Assembly: GCF_003264365.1 (NCBI RefSeq)
Contig: NZ_PYAK01000051.1
Location: forward strand, 1-44,655
Direction: 5' to 3'
Length of the DNA: 44,655 nt
DNA from: Micromonospora noduli
Lineage (GTDB): Bacteria; Actinomycetota; Actinomycetes; Mycobacteriales; Micromonosporaceae
Below are positions 8,134-17,241 of the stretch, one piece after another (within the stretch, counting starts at the first letter, position 1; each line of letters starts with the position of its first letter). The position numbers were made by a program, and so were the translations under genes. Below the pieces are notes generated by a model. That model was not told where the DNA came from, did not search any database, and saw only the letters and a list, made by a program, of their open reading frames with translations.

Positions 8134-9840
8134 TTGACCAGGCACGGACTGCACCGCATAACCCGGTTCCGCTCCGGACCCCGGCGTAAGGCGATTGCCA
8201 TCGGCGTGGTCGGCGGTTCGGTGGTGGCCGGCATCGTGGCGACCATGATGCCGCTGCTGGCCAGCGACGACCTGTCGATCCGGGCGGCGGCCGACACCAC
8301 CGCCACCGCGGTGTCGCAGGACGGTGACAACGCGGCCAAGTCGACGCTGGCCACCTGCGCGACGCGCTGCGAAGGCAACCCGCGCGGTGGCCGGGAGGCG
8401 GTCATCGAGTTCGCGGTGACCACGGTGCCGGCCACGGCGGTCAACATCCGGGCGACGCTACGGGTGCACGCCTGGCAGCAGTTCGCCGCCACGGTGACGG
8501 CGCACGCGTCGCCGCTGAGCGCCCGCGAATCGCGGCCGCCGCTCACGTCGGCCGGTGCCGCGCTGGACAGCGTGACCAGCGTGTCCAAGGGCTTCAACGA
8601 GTGGGACGTCTCCAAACTGGTCACCGGCAACGGCACCTGGACGGTCTCGTTGGCGCAGAGCGGCCTGGAGAGCCGGATCTACTGGGCGTCGGTCGAGAAC
8701 CGCAACCCGGACCTGCGACCCGGCCTGCTGATCAGCTACGACCTCGGGGCCCGGCCGTCGCCGGTGACGACCACCCGGCCGGCACCGCCGCCGTCGCCGA
8801 GCGCGTCGCCGACCACCGCCGCGCCGAAGCCGTCGCCGACCATCGCTCCGACCCGGACGGCGACCCCGAGCGCCAGCGGCACCCTCCCGTCCGGCAAGTG
8901 TGGCTCCGTCTCGGACAAGCTCGTCCCGTCCTGTGGCGCCTGGTGGGGCATGTACTCGCCCGCCGGCGCGGCCGGCGGCTGGGACCACGGCAAGGCTGTC
9001 GCCGACGTGGAGACTCAGGTCGGGCGCAAGTTCGACATCGTGCACCGCTACCACGACTTCTCCAACGCCGGCAGCAACGGCGCCTTCCCGGACATGTACG
9101 AACAGCAGCAGATGCGCGAAGGCCGGTTGATGTTCTTCGCCTGGGAGTCCCGTGACTTCTCCGCCGGCACCACCCTCAAGTGGTCGGACGTCTACGGCGG
9201 CAAGCAGGACGACACCATCGACGCGGTCGCGGGCCGGATCCGCGCCGCCGGCGTGCCGGTCTTCATCGGCTTCGACCACGAGCCGGAGGACGAACCGAAC
9301 AAGGGCAGCGACGCCGACTTCGTCCGGGCCTGGCGCTACGTCCACGAGCGGTTCGCCAACGCCGGCGCGACAAACGCGGTCTGGGTCTGGACGATGATGG
9401 GCTGGTCGGGGCACTACTCCCGGTACGCCGGCCTGTACCCCGGTGACCGGTACGTCGACTGGGTGGCCTACGACCCGTACAACTTCCACGTCTGCAACGG
9501 CAGCACGGTGTGGAAGAGTCCGAGCACCACGGTCGGTGGCTTCTACCGGTGGTTGGACGACAACGGCATCGGCGCGGGCAAGCCCCGGATGCTCGCCGAG
9601 TTCGGCACCAACTTCAACTCCGCCGACCCGGGCGCCAAGCAGCGCTGGTTCCAGGAGTTCCCGGCGGCGCTGAAGGCGCACCCGAAGATCAAGGCGGCGA
9701 TCTACTTCAACTCGGCCGGCATGACCAGCCGCACGTCGACCTGCGACATGACGATGAACCACGACGCCTCGGCGGTGGCCGGCTTCGCGAAGGCCGGACA
9801 GGACCCCTACCTGCGGCAACCCACCGGAGGTAGCCGCTGA
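8134..9840 (+). CDS. Secreted/anchored GH26-type glycoside hydrolase with DNRLRE domain
   Basis: 568 residues from TTG 8134 (GGGAG 5 nt upstream). An earlier ATG at 8077 has no ribosome site and would add a stretch containing a TTA codon. Order: basic N-terminus, membrane/signal segment about 20-42, DNRLRE-like beta-sandwich about 52-203, Pro/Ser/Thr linker about 206-251, then a catalytic TIM-barrel domain about 256-556. The catalytic pair fits clan GH-A family 26: acid/base E383 in FDHEPED and nucleophile E489 in LAEFGTN, 106 residues apart. Known GH26 enzymes act on beta-mannans, beta-1,3-1,4-glucans or xylans; similar proteins also sit in polysaccharide-synthesis loci. The substrate here is unknown. 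It may trim the polymer made by the downstream genes or attack environmental glycan, as the CebR-like site would suggest. Confidence 0.85.
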   Translation: MTRHGLHRITRFRSGPRRKAIAIGVVGGSVVAGIVATMMPLLASDDLSIRAAADTTATAVSQDGDNAAKSTLATCATRCEGNPRGGREAVIEFAVTTVPATAVNIRATLRVHAWQQFAATVTAHASPLSARESRPPLTSAGAALDSVTSVSKGFNEWDVSKLVTGNGTWTVSLAQSGLESRIYWASVENRNPDLRPGLLISYDLGARPSPVTTTRPAPPPSPSASPTTAAPKPSPTIAPTRTATPSASGTLPSGKCGSVSDKLVPSCGAWWGMYSPAGAAGGWDHGKAVADVETQVGRKFDIVHRYHDFSNAGSNGAFPDMYEQQQMREGRLMFFAWESRDFSAGTTLKWSDVYGGKQDDTIDAVAGRIRAAGVPVFIGFDHEPEDEPNKGSDADFVRAWRYVHERFANAGATNAVWVWTMMGWSGHYSRYAGLYPGDRYVDWVAYDPYNFHVCNGSTVWKSPSTTVGGFYRWLDDNGIGAGKPRMLAEFGTNFNSADPGAKQRWFQEFPAALKAHPKIKAAIYFNSAGMTSRTSTCDMTMNHDASAVAGFAKAGQDPYLRQPTGGSR

Positions 9841-9873
9841 CGTTCGAAACGGGCTGACCGGACGGCGTTCGCT

Positions 9874-9897
9874 GGGGGGTCGGACACCCGACCCTCC
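9874..9897 (+). terminator. Hairpin after the GH26-type gene
   Basis: GGGGGGTCGG (9874-9883) pairs with CCGACCCTCC (9888-9897), one G-U pair, around an ACAC loop. It is 33 nt after the stop. There is no strong U-run. It should separate this gene from the beta-propeller gene; the rest of the gap (9898-10005) probably contains that gene's promoter. Confidence 0.55.
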
Positions 9898-10005
9898 GGC
9901 GTTCTGTCGGCTTGCGGATTCATGCACCGCCCAATCGGCGGATTTTGTTAACCAGGCTGGACGAGGCACGCTACCTCGGGTTCTCATCCAATCTGGAGGC
10001 GCAGC

Positions 10006-12000
10006 GTGCCCAAACTCTCGCACTTGTGGCGTTTTGCAGGACGACGTCGTACTCGGGCGGGGATGGTCGCGTTGGCGATCATCGCCGCAGCTCTGGGCGT
10101 GCCCACGACCGCGTCGGCCGCGGTGGTACCGGTCCCGGCCACGGCGACCCTGGTGTCGGCGAACCCCGCCGACGCGACCCCGCACGCCCGAGACGGTGAG
10201 ACCCGCGCCTTCGCGCAGGTGGGCAACACGGTCTTCGTCGGCGGCAGCTTCACGCAGCTCCGGCAGACCGCCAGTTCCGCGTGGATCACGCAGCGTTACC
10301 TCTTCGCGTACGACCGGACCACCGGCACCATGTCGACCACCTTCCTGCCGGTGCTCGACGGCGCGGTCAACACGCTCATCGCCGGCCCCGGCGGCACGCT
10401 GATCGTCGGCGGCACCTTCAAGAACGTCAACGGCGTCTCCCGGAAGAACCTGGTGGCGCTCAACCCGTCGACCGGCGCGATCATCGACAGCTGGGTCGGG
10501 CGTTCCGACGGCGGCACGGTTCGTGACCTGGCGCTGGACGGCAACTGGCTGTACGTGGCCGGGGCGTTCAACTGGCTCAACGGCACCGCGCACGCGGGTC
10601 TCGGTCGGCTCAACGCGACCACCGGCGCGATCGACCCGAGTTTCAGCATCGACGCCACAGTGGGACGGCACGGCACCACGTCGTACGTCTGGACCATCGA
10701 CGTCGCGCCGGACGGTGACACCCTGGTCGTCGGCGGCAACTTCACGCTCGTCAACGACCTGCCGCGCAACCAGATGGCGTTGGTGGACGTCTCCGGGACT
10801 CCCACGTTGCTCGACTGGAGCACCGAGAAGTTCGTTCCGCCGTGCGCCTCGCCGACGACGTTCGTGCACTACGTGCAGGACGTGAAGTTCGGTGGCGACG
10901 GCAGCTGGTTCGTGGTCGGCACCAACGGCGGCGCCGGCTGGCCGGCCGCGTACTGCGACGCCCTGGTCCGTTTCGAGACCGCCGCGCGGGGCTCTGGCCT
11001 GCTCGCCACCTGGGTCGACTACACCGGTAACGACACCATCACCTCGGTCGAGGTGGCGGACAACGTCATCTACCTGGGCGGGCACTTCCGCTGGGTCAAC
11101 AACCCGAACGCCAGCGACAACGCCGGCCCGGGCGCTGTCGACCGGCTCGGCATCGCCGCCGTCACTCCGGCGACCGGCATGCCGGTGAACTGGAACCCGC
11201 GCCGTAGCGGCAGCGCCTCGATGCCGTCGGGCACCAGCAACTGGGGTTCGTCGGTGCCGGTGCTCTGGCGCGGCTCGGACGGCCTCTACTTCGGGCACAA
11301 CTCCGATGGCATGGGCGAGGAGTACCACGGCCGGCTCGGCATGTTCCCGCTCGCCGGCGGACGTACCTTCACCGCGAAGAACCCGCCGTCGGCCACCACC
11401 GGCAACCTCTACCTCGGCACCGCCTCGGGCACCGTGGCGAAGGTGCCGTTCGACGGCTCCGCGCTGGGCACCGCGACCACTGTCAGCCAGCCCGCGTACA
11501 CGGCGGCCGGCGCGACCTGGCGGGTGGACGACCGGATCTACTGGTCGCACACGGTGGCCGGCACGCCCACCGGCAGTCGGATCGACATCTCGCTCTTCAA
11601 CGGAGGCGCGATCGGCTCGCCGTGGGAGGCGTCCGGCTACAACGACTGGTACAACCCGGCGTTGCTGACCGGCGCCTTCTTCCTCGACGGCCGGCTCTAC
11701 TACACCCGTACCGGGGCGAACAACCTCTACTACCGCTACTTCGAGATCGACGGCAACTACCTGGGCGCCACCGAGTTCGCCCTGCCGACCACGGGCGTGA
11801 CCTGGTCCGCGGTGCGGGGCATGGCCTGGGTGGGCGGCCGGATCGTCTACGGCTCCACCGACGGCGCGCTGCGGAGCGTGCCGTTCGACCCGACGGCCGC
11901 GCCGAGCGCGGTGGTCAACGGCGCCACGGCGACTGTCATCAGCAGCGCGACGCCCGAGTTGTCCTGGTCTACCCCATCGACATTCTTCTCCGTACAGTAA
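10006..12000 (+). CDS. Secreted beta-propeller protein with delta-60-like repeats
   Basis: A 664-residue exported protein. TGGAGG (9994-9999) precedes the GTG by 6 nt. An Arg-rich n-region (GRRRTRAG) and hydrophobic core end in TTASA, a signal peptidase I site near residue 38. The mature part has repeated strands with the pattern V-x-G-G-x-F, as in FVGGSFTQL, IVGGTFKNVNG, YVAGAFNWLNG and VVGGNFTLVND. Each is followed by LxRxNxxTGxxDxSF-like segments, as in delta-60/DUF5122 propeller repeats. No catalytic motif is seen; such propellers bind protein or glycan. It sits between the GH26-type gene and the polysaccharide assembly genes, so it may recognise the polymer at the cell surface; that is inference. 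Confidence 0.75.
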   Translation: MPKLSHLWRFAGRRRTRAGMVALAIIAAALGVPTTASAAVVPVPATATLVSANPADATPHARDGETRAFAQVGNTVFVGGSFTQLRQTASSAWITQRYLFAYDRTTGTMSTTFLPVLDGAVNTLIAGPGGTLIVGGTFKNVNGVSRKNLVALNPSTGAIIDSWVGRSDGGTVRDLALDGNWLYVAGAFNWLNGTAHAGLGRLNATTGAIDPSFSIDATVGRHGTTSYVWTIDVAPDGDTLVVGGNFTLVNDLPRNQMALVDVSGTPTLLDWSTEKFVPPCASPTTFVHYVQDVKFGGDGSWFVVGTNGGAGWPAAYCDALVRFETAARGSGLLATWVDYTGNDTITSVEVADNVIYLGGHFRWVNNPNASDNAGPGAVDRLGIAAVTPATGMPVNWNPRRSGSASMPSGTSNWGSSVPVLWRGSDGLYFGHNSDGMGEEYHGRLGMFPLAGGRTFTAKNPPSATTGNLYLGTASGTVAKVPFDGSALGTATTVSQPAYTAAGATWRVDDRIYWSHTVAGTPTGSRIDISLFNGGAIGSPWEASGYNDWYNPALLTGAFFLDGRLYYTRTGANNLYYRYFEIDGNYLGATEFALPTTGVTWSAVRGMAWVGGRIVYGSTDGALRSVPFDPTAAPSAVVNGATATVISSATPELSWSTPSTFFSVQ

Positions 12001-12032
12001 GGGTCAACCGTTCGTAACGGAGCATCGGTAGA

Positions 12033-12647
12033 TTGTTCACGTTGGGCCGGTGGCGGTACCCACCGCCGCCGGCCCGCGACGGTGGGGGAGGGTCGTTGCT
12101 CGGCGCCGCTGGCATCCGAACGAGACGCGTGGTGCGTCTGGTCTTCGCGGTCAAACGCGGCTGGTATCAGCTCCGTTACCGACGGTTGACGCTCGGTCGG
12201 GACGTGGAGATCCGTGGCCGGATCCGGTTGCGGCGTGGTGTGCGGGTGACCATTGGCGACCGCACCCGGTTGAACAAACTCGTCCGCTTCGCCGGCCCCG
12301 GCGAGGTACGCGTCGGCGCGGACTGTCTGCTCAACGCCACCTGGATCGGCACCTGGACGTCGGTCACCGTGGGGGACCGGTGCCTCCTGTCGGACTGCGA
12401 GTTGCTCGACAACGACTTCCACAACCTGCCCCCCGAGCAGCGGCACGCGCCGCCCGGCCCGCTCACCCGTGCCCCGATCGTTCTCGAGGACAACGTCTGG
12501 GTCGGTGCGCACGCCCTGGTCCTGAAGGGTGTGCGGGTCGGTCGGGACAGCGTCGTCGGCGCGGCGACTGTGGTCCGCACGGACGTACCACCCGGCGTCG
12601 TGGTCGTCGGTAATCCTCAACAGACGGTGAAGAAGTTCCATGACTGA
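12033..12647 (+). CDS. Hexapeptide-repeat O-acyltransferase
   Basis: Up to 204 residues. The conserved part, from about residue 50, is a left-handed beta-helix of hexapeptide repeats (DVEIRGRIRLRRGVRVTIGD, VRVGADCLLN, VLKGVRVGRDSVVGAATVV). It ends with the DVPPGVVVVGNP motif typical of WcaF/NodL-like acetyltransferases that use acetyl-CoA on sugars. A His-containing DNDFHNL stretch matches the catalytic region of that group. The start is uncertain: TTG 12033 has GGAG 10 nt upstream, TTG 12096 follows a G-rich site, and GTG 12130 is also possible. The 3' end overlaps the Wzz-like gene by 8 bp. It probably O-acetylates a sugar of the polysaccharide. Confidence 0.8.
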   Translation: MFTLGRWRYPPPPARDGGGGSLLGAAGIRTRRVVRLVFAVKRGWYQLRYRRLTLGRDVEIRGRIRLRRGVRVTIGDRTRLNKLVRFAGPGEVRVGADCLLNATWIGTWTSVTVGDRCLLSDCELLDNDFHNLPPEQRHAPPGPLTRAPIVLEDNVWVGAHALVLKGVRVGRDSVVGAATVVRTDVPPGVVVVGNPQQTVKKFHD

Positions 12648-14238
12648 TGCAGCGCCCGGCCCCTGGCCCACGGACGGCCCGTCCTCCGGCACCTCGCGTG
12701 CCGTGACACTGACCGACCTGCTGCGGGTGCCGATGCACCGGTTGCGGTTGGTGGCGGCGGTCGCCATGGTCGGGCTGCTCGCCGCGCTCGGCTACGTGCT
12801 GCTGGTGCCGGCGGCGCTGTCCGCGAGCGCCGTGGTCGCGGTCCGGCCGGTGGTGACCGACGCCTTCACCCCCAGCGGCGCGGGCGCCGACCGCGCGGTC
12901 AACATGAACGTGGAGAGCGGCATCGCCACCGGCACCGAGGTGGTGCAGCGGCTCGCCGACTCGGCCGGCGGCGACCCGCGGGACATCCGCGACGCGCTCG
13001 AGGTCGAGGTGCCCACCGGTGGGCAGATCCTGCGCTTCACCTACCAGGCACGCGAGGCGCACCAGGCCGTGCAGAGCGCCAACATGGCCGCCGAGGCCTA
13101 CCTGAGCGTGCGCCGGGCCATGTACGAGCAGCAGCGCGCCGAGATGCTGCGCTCCTACGACGCCAGCATCACCAAGGTCGCCGCCCAGCAGACCGCGTTG
13201 CAGAAGCGGGCGAACACCGCCAAGGACACCGCCGCCGGCGACGCGCTGGTGGCCGAGCTGGCCGGGATCAACAACCAGCTCACCCAGCTCAACGCCGCCC
13301 GTACCGAGATCGCGGCGGTCGACGTCAACCCCGGCTGGGTCACCCAGACCGCCGAGAAGGCGCTGGTCACCTCCGCCGGGCACCGTCCGCTCTACCTGGT
13401 CGCCGGCCTGCTCGGTGGCGCGCTGATCGGCATCGTGCTGGCGTACCTCTGGGAGTCGACCGACCGGCGGGTCCGCTCGGTCGCCGACGGCCGGGAGGCC
13501 TCCGGCCTTCCACTGCTCGGCACCGTACGCCGGCCGGCGTTCCGGGGCAGCCCTCGGGCGGTCGACGCCGACGTCCGGTACGTGGCGATGGCGGTCGCCG
13601 AGCGGGTCCGACAGCCGGCCCGGGTGGCGCTGGTCACCGCCCGGGAGGACGCCACAGTGCTCACCGCCGGGCTCGCCGTGGCGCTCGCCGTGGACGGCCG
13701 GGAGGTCTTCGTCGCCGACGACAGCGGGCGGATCGAGCGCCTTCGGGCCACCGTTCTCGCCGACCGGGGGCGGCTGCCCATCGACCCGTCCCGGCCGCTG
13801 GTGCCCAAGCCCCGGCCGGCCGGCAGCACACCGGCCGCCGGTGCCGCCACGGAGAGCACGCCCGCCCGTCGGCCCTCCCCGCACCCGCCCGGTGCCCGCC
13901 CGTCCACCGACCCCGATGCCACCCTGACGCTGCCGAGGGTGTCGTCCGCCCGCCCGGAGAACAGTCGTGTCGTCACCCCCGACGAGGTTGTCGTGGGTGT
14001 GGGCACTGTCCGGTTCGGCACCTGGAGGCAGGGCGCGGACCACGGCCTGGTCCTGTTCAACGCCCCGCCGGCCGAGTCCGACGAGCGTGGCGTGGCAGTG
14101 GCCCGGCAGGGCAGCGCGGTGGTGGTCGTGGAGCGGGACCGCACCCGGCAGAGTGACCTGCGACGCCTGGTGGAGCGACTGCGCGCCGCCGGCGTCACCC
14201 CGCTGGGCTTCGTGCTCACCCGAAACGGCCGGGCCTGA
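12640..14238 (+). CDS. Wzz-type polysaccharide co-polymerase fused to a degenerate BY-kinase-like domain
   Basis: 532 residues. Membrane helices at about 36-60 and 251-273 flank an outer, coiled-coil-rich region, the Wzz/chain-length-determinant design. A cytoplasmic tail of about 255 residues follows. It resembles a bacterial tyrosine kinase fold: PLLGTVRRPA linker, VALVTAREDA where Walker A should be, VFVADDSGR for Walker A' and HGLVLFNAPPAES for Walker B. But the P-loop Gly-Lys-Ser/Thr is absent, the Walker B Asp is changed, and a Pro/Ala/Ser-rich insert interrupts the domain. The tail is therefore probably not an ATP-dependent kinase. No separate kinase gene lies nearby. The role would be control of polymer length together with the adjacent Wzy-like protein. 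Confidence 0.8.
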   Translation: MTDAAPGPWPTDGPSSGTSRAVTLTDLLRVPMHRLRLVAAVAMVGLLAALGYVLLVPAALSASAVVAVRPVVTDAFTPSGAGADRAVNMNVESGIATGTEVVQRLADSAGGDPRDIRDALEVEVPTGGQILRFTYQAREAHQAVQSANMAAEAYLSVRRAMYEQQRAEMLRSYDASITKVAAQQTALQKRANTAKDTAAGDALVAELAGINNQLTQLNAARTEIAAVDVNPGWVTQTAEKALVTSAGHRPLYLVAGLLGGALIGIVLAYLWESTDRRVRSVADGREASGLPLLGTVRRPAFRGSPRAVDADVRYVAMAVAERVRQPARVALVTAREDATVLTAGLAVALAVDGREVFVADDSGRIERLRATVLADRGRLPIDPSRPLVPKPRPAGSTPAAGAATESTPARRPSPHPPGARPSTDPDATLTLPRVSSARPENSRVVTPDEVVVGVGTVRFGTWRQGADHGLVLFNAPPAESDERGVAVARQGSAVVVVERDRTRQSDLRRLVERLRAAGVTPLGFVLTRNGRA

Positions 14239-14240
14239 GC

Positions 14241-15599
14241 GTGTCGGTGACCCGCGCCCCGGCGACCGAACCACCACCCGGAGGCGCTCCGCAGGAGGCC
14301 GCGCCGGTGCCGCCGTCCGCGCCGCCGCAACTGCCGCTCTGGCCACTGTCGATGATGTTCGGCCTGGTGCCGCTCTGGTGGCTGTTCGGCGCCTTCTACC
14401 TCGGCTGGCCGCTGCTGGGTGCGCTGCTGTTCGCGTTGCTGCTGACCCGGGGGCGCGTGCCGCTGCCGCCGGCGGCCGGCATCTGGCTGCTCTTCCTCGC
14501 CATCGTGGTGGTCAGCGCCACCCAGTTGTCGTCGCCCGCCTCGCTGCTCACGTTCGCCCTGCGGCTGGCCTTCTACCTGACCGCGCTGGTGGTTGGCGTC
14601 TACGTCTACGCGGCCGCCCGGGAACGCGCCAGCCTGGTGGCGGTGCTCACCCCGCTCTGCGCGTTCTGGTTCGGGCTGGTGGCGCTGGGCTGGCTCGGGG
14701 TGCTGGTGCCGCGGCTGGCCATGACGACCCCGATGGAGGTGCTGCTGCCCGGCGGGGTGGCCGGCACCCCGTTCATCCAGGACATGGTGCACCTCACCAC
14801 CGCTGAGTACAGCGCCCGTTCGCTCAACCCGATCTATCGGCCGGCCGCGCCGTTCGCGTACACCAACAACTACGGCAGCGCGTACGCGATGACCCTGCCC
14901 TGCGTGGTGGCCTTCACGATGCTGCGCAGGCAGGGGCTGCTGCGCTGGGCGCTGCTCGCGTCGCTGCCACTGTCGCTGGCGCCGGCGTTCCTCACCCTCA
15001 ACCGGGCGATGTTCCTCAGCCTCGGCGCCGGGCTGGCGGTGCTCGGGGTGCGGGCCAGCCTGCGCGGCAACGTCCGGGTGGCCGCGTCCATCGTCGGGGT
15101 CGTGGTGATCGGCGGGTTGGCCACGCTGTTCATCCCGATCACCGAGCTGATCAGCAGGCGGGTCGACTCCAGCGACACCAACACCGACCGGCTCTCGCTC
15201 TACACCGAGGTGATCCGCCGGGTGCAGGAGTCGCCCTGGTTGGGCTACGGCGCTCCGGTGAACGTGGACACCGTGTCGGCGGCCGCGCCGATCGGCACCC
15301 AGGGGCAGCTGTGGATGGTGCTGTTCAGCCACGGCGTACCCGCGCTCATCTGTTTCCTGGCGTGGTTCGTCGCCGCAGCGGTGATCTGCGCGCGGGCGAC
15401 CTCGGCGGCCGGGCAGTGGCTGGCGGCGGTGCCGGTGGTCTGCCTCGTGCAGATCCCGTTCTACGGCATGGCGAACCAGAACCTGGCGGTCGCGTTCTTC
15501 GCGGTGGCCTTCGCGATGGCGCTCACCGAACGCGAACGGCGAACCCGGCTGGCCGGGTCGTCGCCGACGCCCGCGCGGACCGCGCCGGTGCCCGCGTGA
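14241..15599 (+). CDS. Wzy/O-antigen ligase-like membrane protein
   Basis: 452 residues with a Pro-rich N-terminal tail and roughly ten to twelve hydrophobic helices. A large outer loop lies between about residues 165 and 215 (MEVLLPGGVAGTPF to YTNNYGSAYA). The RRVQESPWLGYGAP segment is the conserved Wzy_C block of O-antigen ligase/polymerase proteins. In Gram-positive bacteria these proteins usually polymerise lipid-linked repeat units outside the membrane. The GTG start is 2 nt after the Wzz-like stop, and the 3' end overlaps the flippase GTG by 4 bp, which ties the polymerase to its co-polymerase and flippase. Confidence 0.82.
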   Translation: MSVTRAPATEPPPGGAPQEAAPVPPSAPPQLPLWPLSMMFGLVPLWWLFGAFYLGWPLLGALLFALLLTRGRVPLPPAAGIWLLFLAIVVVSATQLSSPASLLTFALRLAFYLTALVVGVYVYAAARERASLVAVLTPLCAFWFGLVALGWLGVLVPRLAMTTPMEVLLPGGVAGTPFIQDMVHLTTAEYSARSLNPIYRPAAPFAYTNNYGSAYAMTLPCVVAFTMLRRQGLLRWALLASLPLSLAPAFLTLNRAMFLSLGAGLAVLGVRASLRGNVRVAASIVGVVVIGGLATLFIPITELISRRVDSSDTNTDRLSLYTEVIRRVQESPWLGYGAPVNVDTVSAAAPIGTQGQLWMVLFSHGVPALICFLAWFVAAAVICARATSAAGQWLAAVPVVCLVQIPFYGMANQNLAVAFFAVAFAMALTERERRTRLAGSSPTPARTAPVPA

Positions 15600-17233
15600 C
15601 CGCCGCGACCCGACCGTCGGCCGGTGCCGACGAGGGCAGGCCCACGCCCACCCCCGTCGAGGACCAGGCCACGCCGTCGCCGGCCGGGGACACCGGCTCG
15701 GCCGAGACCCGCCGCAGCGCGCGTAGCGGCGTGGCCGGACTGCTCGGCGCGGCCACCAGTGGTTTGTTCGGGTTCGTTCTGGCGGTCGTGATCACCCGGG
15801 GCTACGGCCCGGCCGGCGCGGGCGCGTTCTTCGCCGCGATCGGGGTCGTCACAGTGGCCACCGCGATCTGCACGCTCGGCGCGGAGACCGGTCTGATGTG
15901 GGCCCTGCCCCGCCGCAGCGCCGGCGTGCGCGGTGACGCCGCCCGGGTCCTCCCGGTGGCGCTGATCCCGCCGCTGCTGACCGGGCTGCTGGTCGCCGGC
16001 GCGGGCGTGCTGGCCGCCGACGCCCTCGCGCCCCGGCTGCTGCGCGGCTCCGGCGCGAGCGGCGACGCTCTGCTCACTGTCACGTTCGCCGCGGTGCCGG
16101 TGGTGGTCGCGATGACCCTGCTGCTGGCCACACTGCGTTGCGTGCGGCCCATCCGGGCGTACGTCGGGGTGCAGTTCCTGCTTCTGCCGGTCGCCCGCCC
16201 GGTGCTGGTCGGCGCGGCCGCGTTGGCGGGTGGTGGTCTGCTCGCCGGCATGACCGGCTGGTTGGTGCCGGCGGCGTTGGCCCTGCTGGTCTGTCTCACC
16301 CTCGTCGCCGGTCCGCTCGGGCTGGGGCGGGGCGCGACGCTGCGTCCGCACCGCGCCGACTGGTCCACGTTCTGGCGCTTCGCGCTGCCCCGGGCCGCCT
16401 CGGCGGCCATCGACGCCGGCAGCATGTGGGTGGGTGTGCTGCTCACCTCGGTGCTGGCCGGGCCGGCGGACGCCGGTGTGTTCGGTGCCGTCGGCCGGTA
16501 CGTGCTGGCCGGTCAACTGGCCATGCAGGGGCTGCGGGTGGCGGTGTCGCCGCAGCTGTCCCGGCTGCTCGGGCGGGGCGAGCGGGCCGCGGCGGCGGCC
16601 GTGCACCGGCAGTTGACCACCTGGGGGCTGGTGCTGTCCTGGCCGGTGTACCTGCTGCTGGCGGTCTTCGCGCTGGCCTTCCTCCAGCTGTTCGGGCCGG
16701 AGTTCACCGCCGGTGTGCCGGCGATGACGGTGCTCGCGCTGGCGATGCTTGTCAACACCGGAGTGGGCAACGTGCAGAGCCTGCTCCTGATGGGCGGGCG
16801 CAGTGGGCTGCACCTGGTCGCCACCGTGGCCGGGTTGACGGTGACCGTCTCGCTGGGTCTCTGGCTGATCCCCCACCACGGCGCGACAGGCGCGGCGGTG
16901 GCCTGGGCGGCCGGCATCGCCACCGAGAACCTCACCGCCGCCGGATTCGCCCGGTCGGTGGTTCGGGAGCCGCTGTTCGACGCCGCGATGGTGCGTGCCG
17001 CGGCGGCCACGATCGCCGGTGTGGGCCTGGCCGCCGGGGCCGGCGTGCTGGTGGGCGGTCGCGGCCTGCCCGGCCTCGCGGTGGCGCTGGCGGTGCTGCT
17101 GACCGGCTGCGTCGGCATGTTGACGTTGCCCCGGGTGCGCGCCGGCATCCGGGGGACCATGAGGCAGATCCGTGGAGGGGACAACGCGGCCACGGCCGCC
17201 GAGCCCACCTCGGCATCGACGAGAGGCAGGTGA
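15596..17233 (+). CDS. Polysaccharide flippase, MATE/MurJ-like (Wzx)
   Basis: 545 residues starting at GTG 15596, which overlaps the preceding stop (GTGA). The first 45 residues are a Pro/Thr/Glu-rich cytoplasmic tail; the rest is hydrophobic with about 12-14 helices in two halves. Segments such as GLFGFVLAVVITRGYGPAGAG and the second-half FGPEFTAGVPAM are typical of polysaccharide export flippases of the MOP superfamily. It would move undecaprenyl-linked repeat units to the outer face, where the Wzy-like neighbour polymerises them. The frame stays open upstream inside the Wzy-like gene; that upstream part is a shadow. Confidence 0.85.
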   Translation: MTAATRPSAGADEGRPTPTPVEDQATPSPAGDTGSAETRRSARSGVAGLLGAATSGLFGFVLAVVITRGYGPAGAGAFFAAIGVVTVATAICTLGAETGLMWALPRRSAGVRGDAARVLPVALIPPLLTGLLVAGAGVLAADALAPRLLRGSGASGDALLTVTFAAVPVVVAMTLLLATLRCVRPIRAYVGVQFLLLPVARPVLVGAAALAGGGLLAGMTGWLVPAALALLVCLTLVAGPLGLGRGATLRPHRADWSTFWRFALPRAASAAIDAGSMWVGVLLTSVLAGPADAGVFGAVGRYVLAGQLAMQGLRVAVSPQLSRLLGRGERAAAAAVHRQLTTWGLVLSWPVYLLLAVFALAFLQLFGPEFTAGVPAMTVLALAMLVNTGVGNVQSLLLMGGRSGLHLVATVAGLTVTVSLGLWLIPHHGATGAAVAWAAGIATENLTAAGFARSVVREPLFDAAMVRAAAATIAGVGLAAGAGVLVGGRGLPGLAVALAVLLTGCVGMLTLPRVRAGIRGTMRQIRGGDNAATAAEPTSASTRGR

Positions 17234-17241
17234 GGTTCGTC

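Noticed and set aside
8458..11550. 1030-codon open frame on the minus strand
   Set aside because: It is antisense to the hydrolase and propeller genes, has low-complexity composition and no recognisable domain.
13392..15332. 646-codon minus-strand open frame, His/Gln/Arg-rich
   Set aside because: Antisense to the Wzz- and Wzy-like genes; the composition is what GC-rich membrane-protein genes give on the reverse strand.
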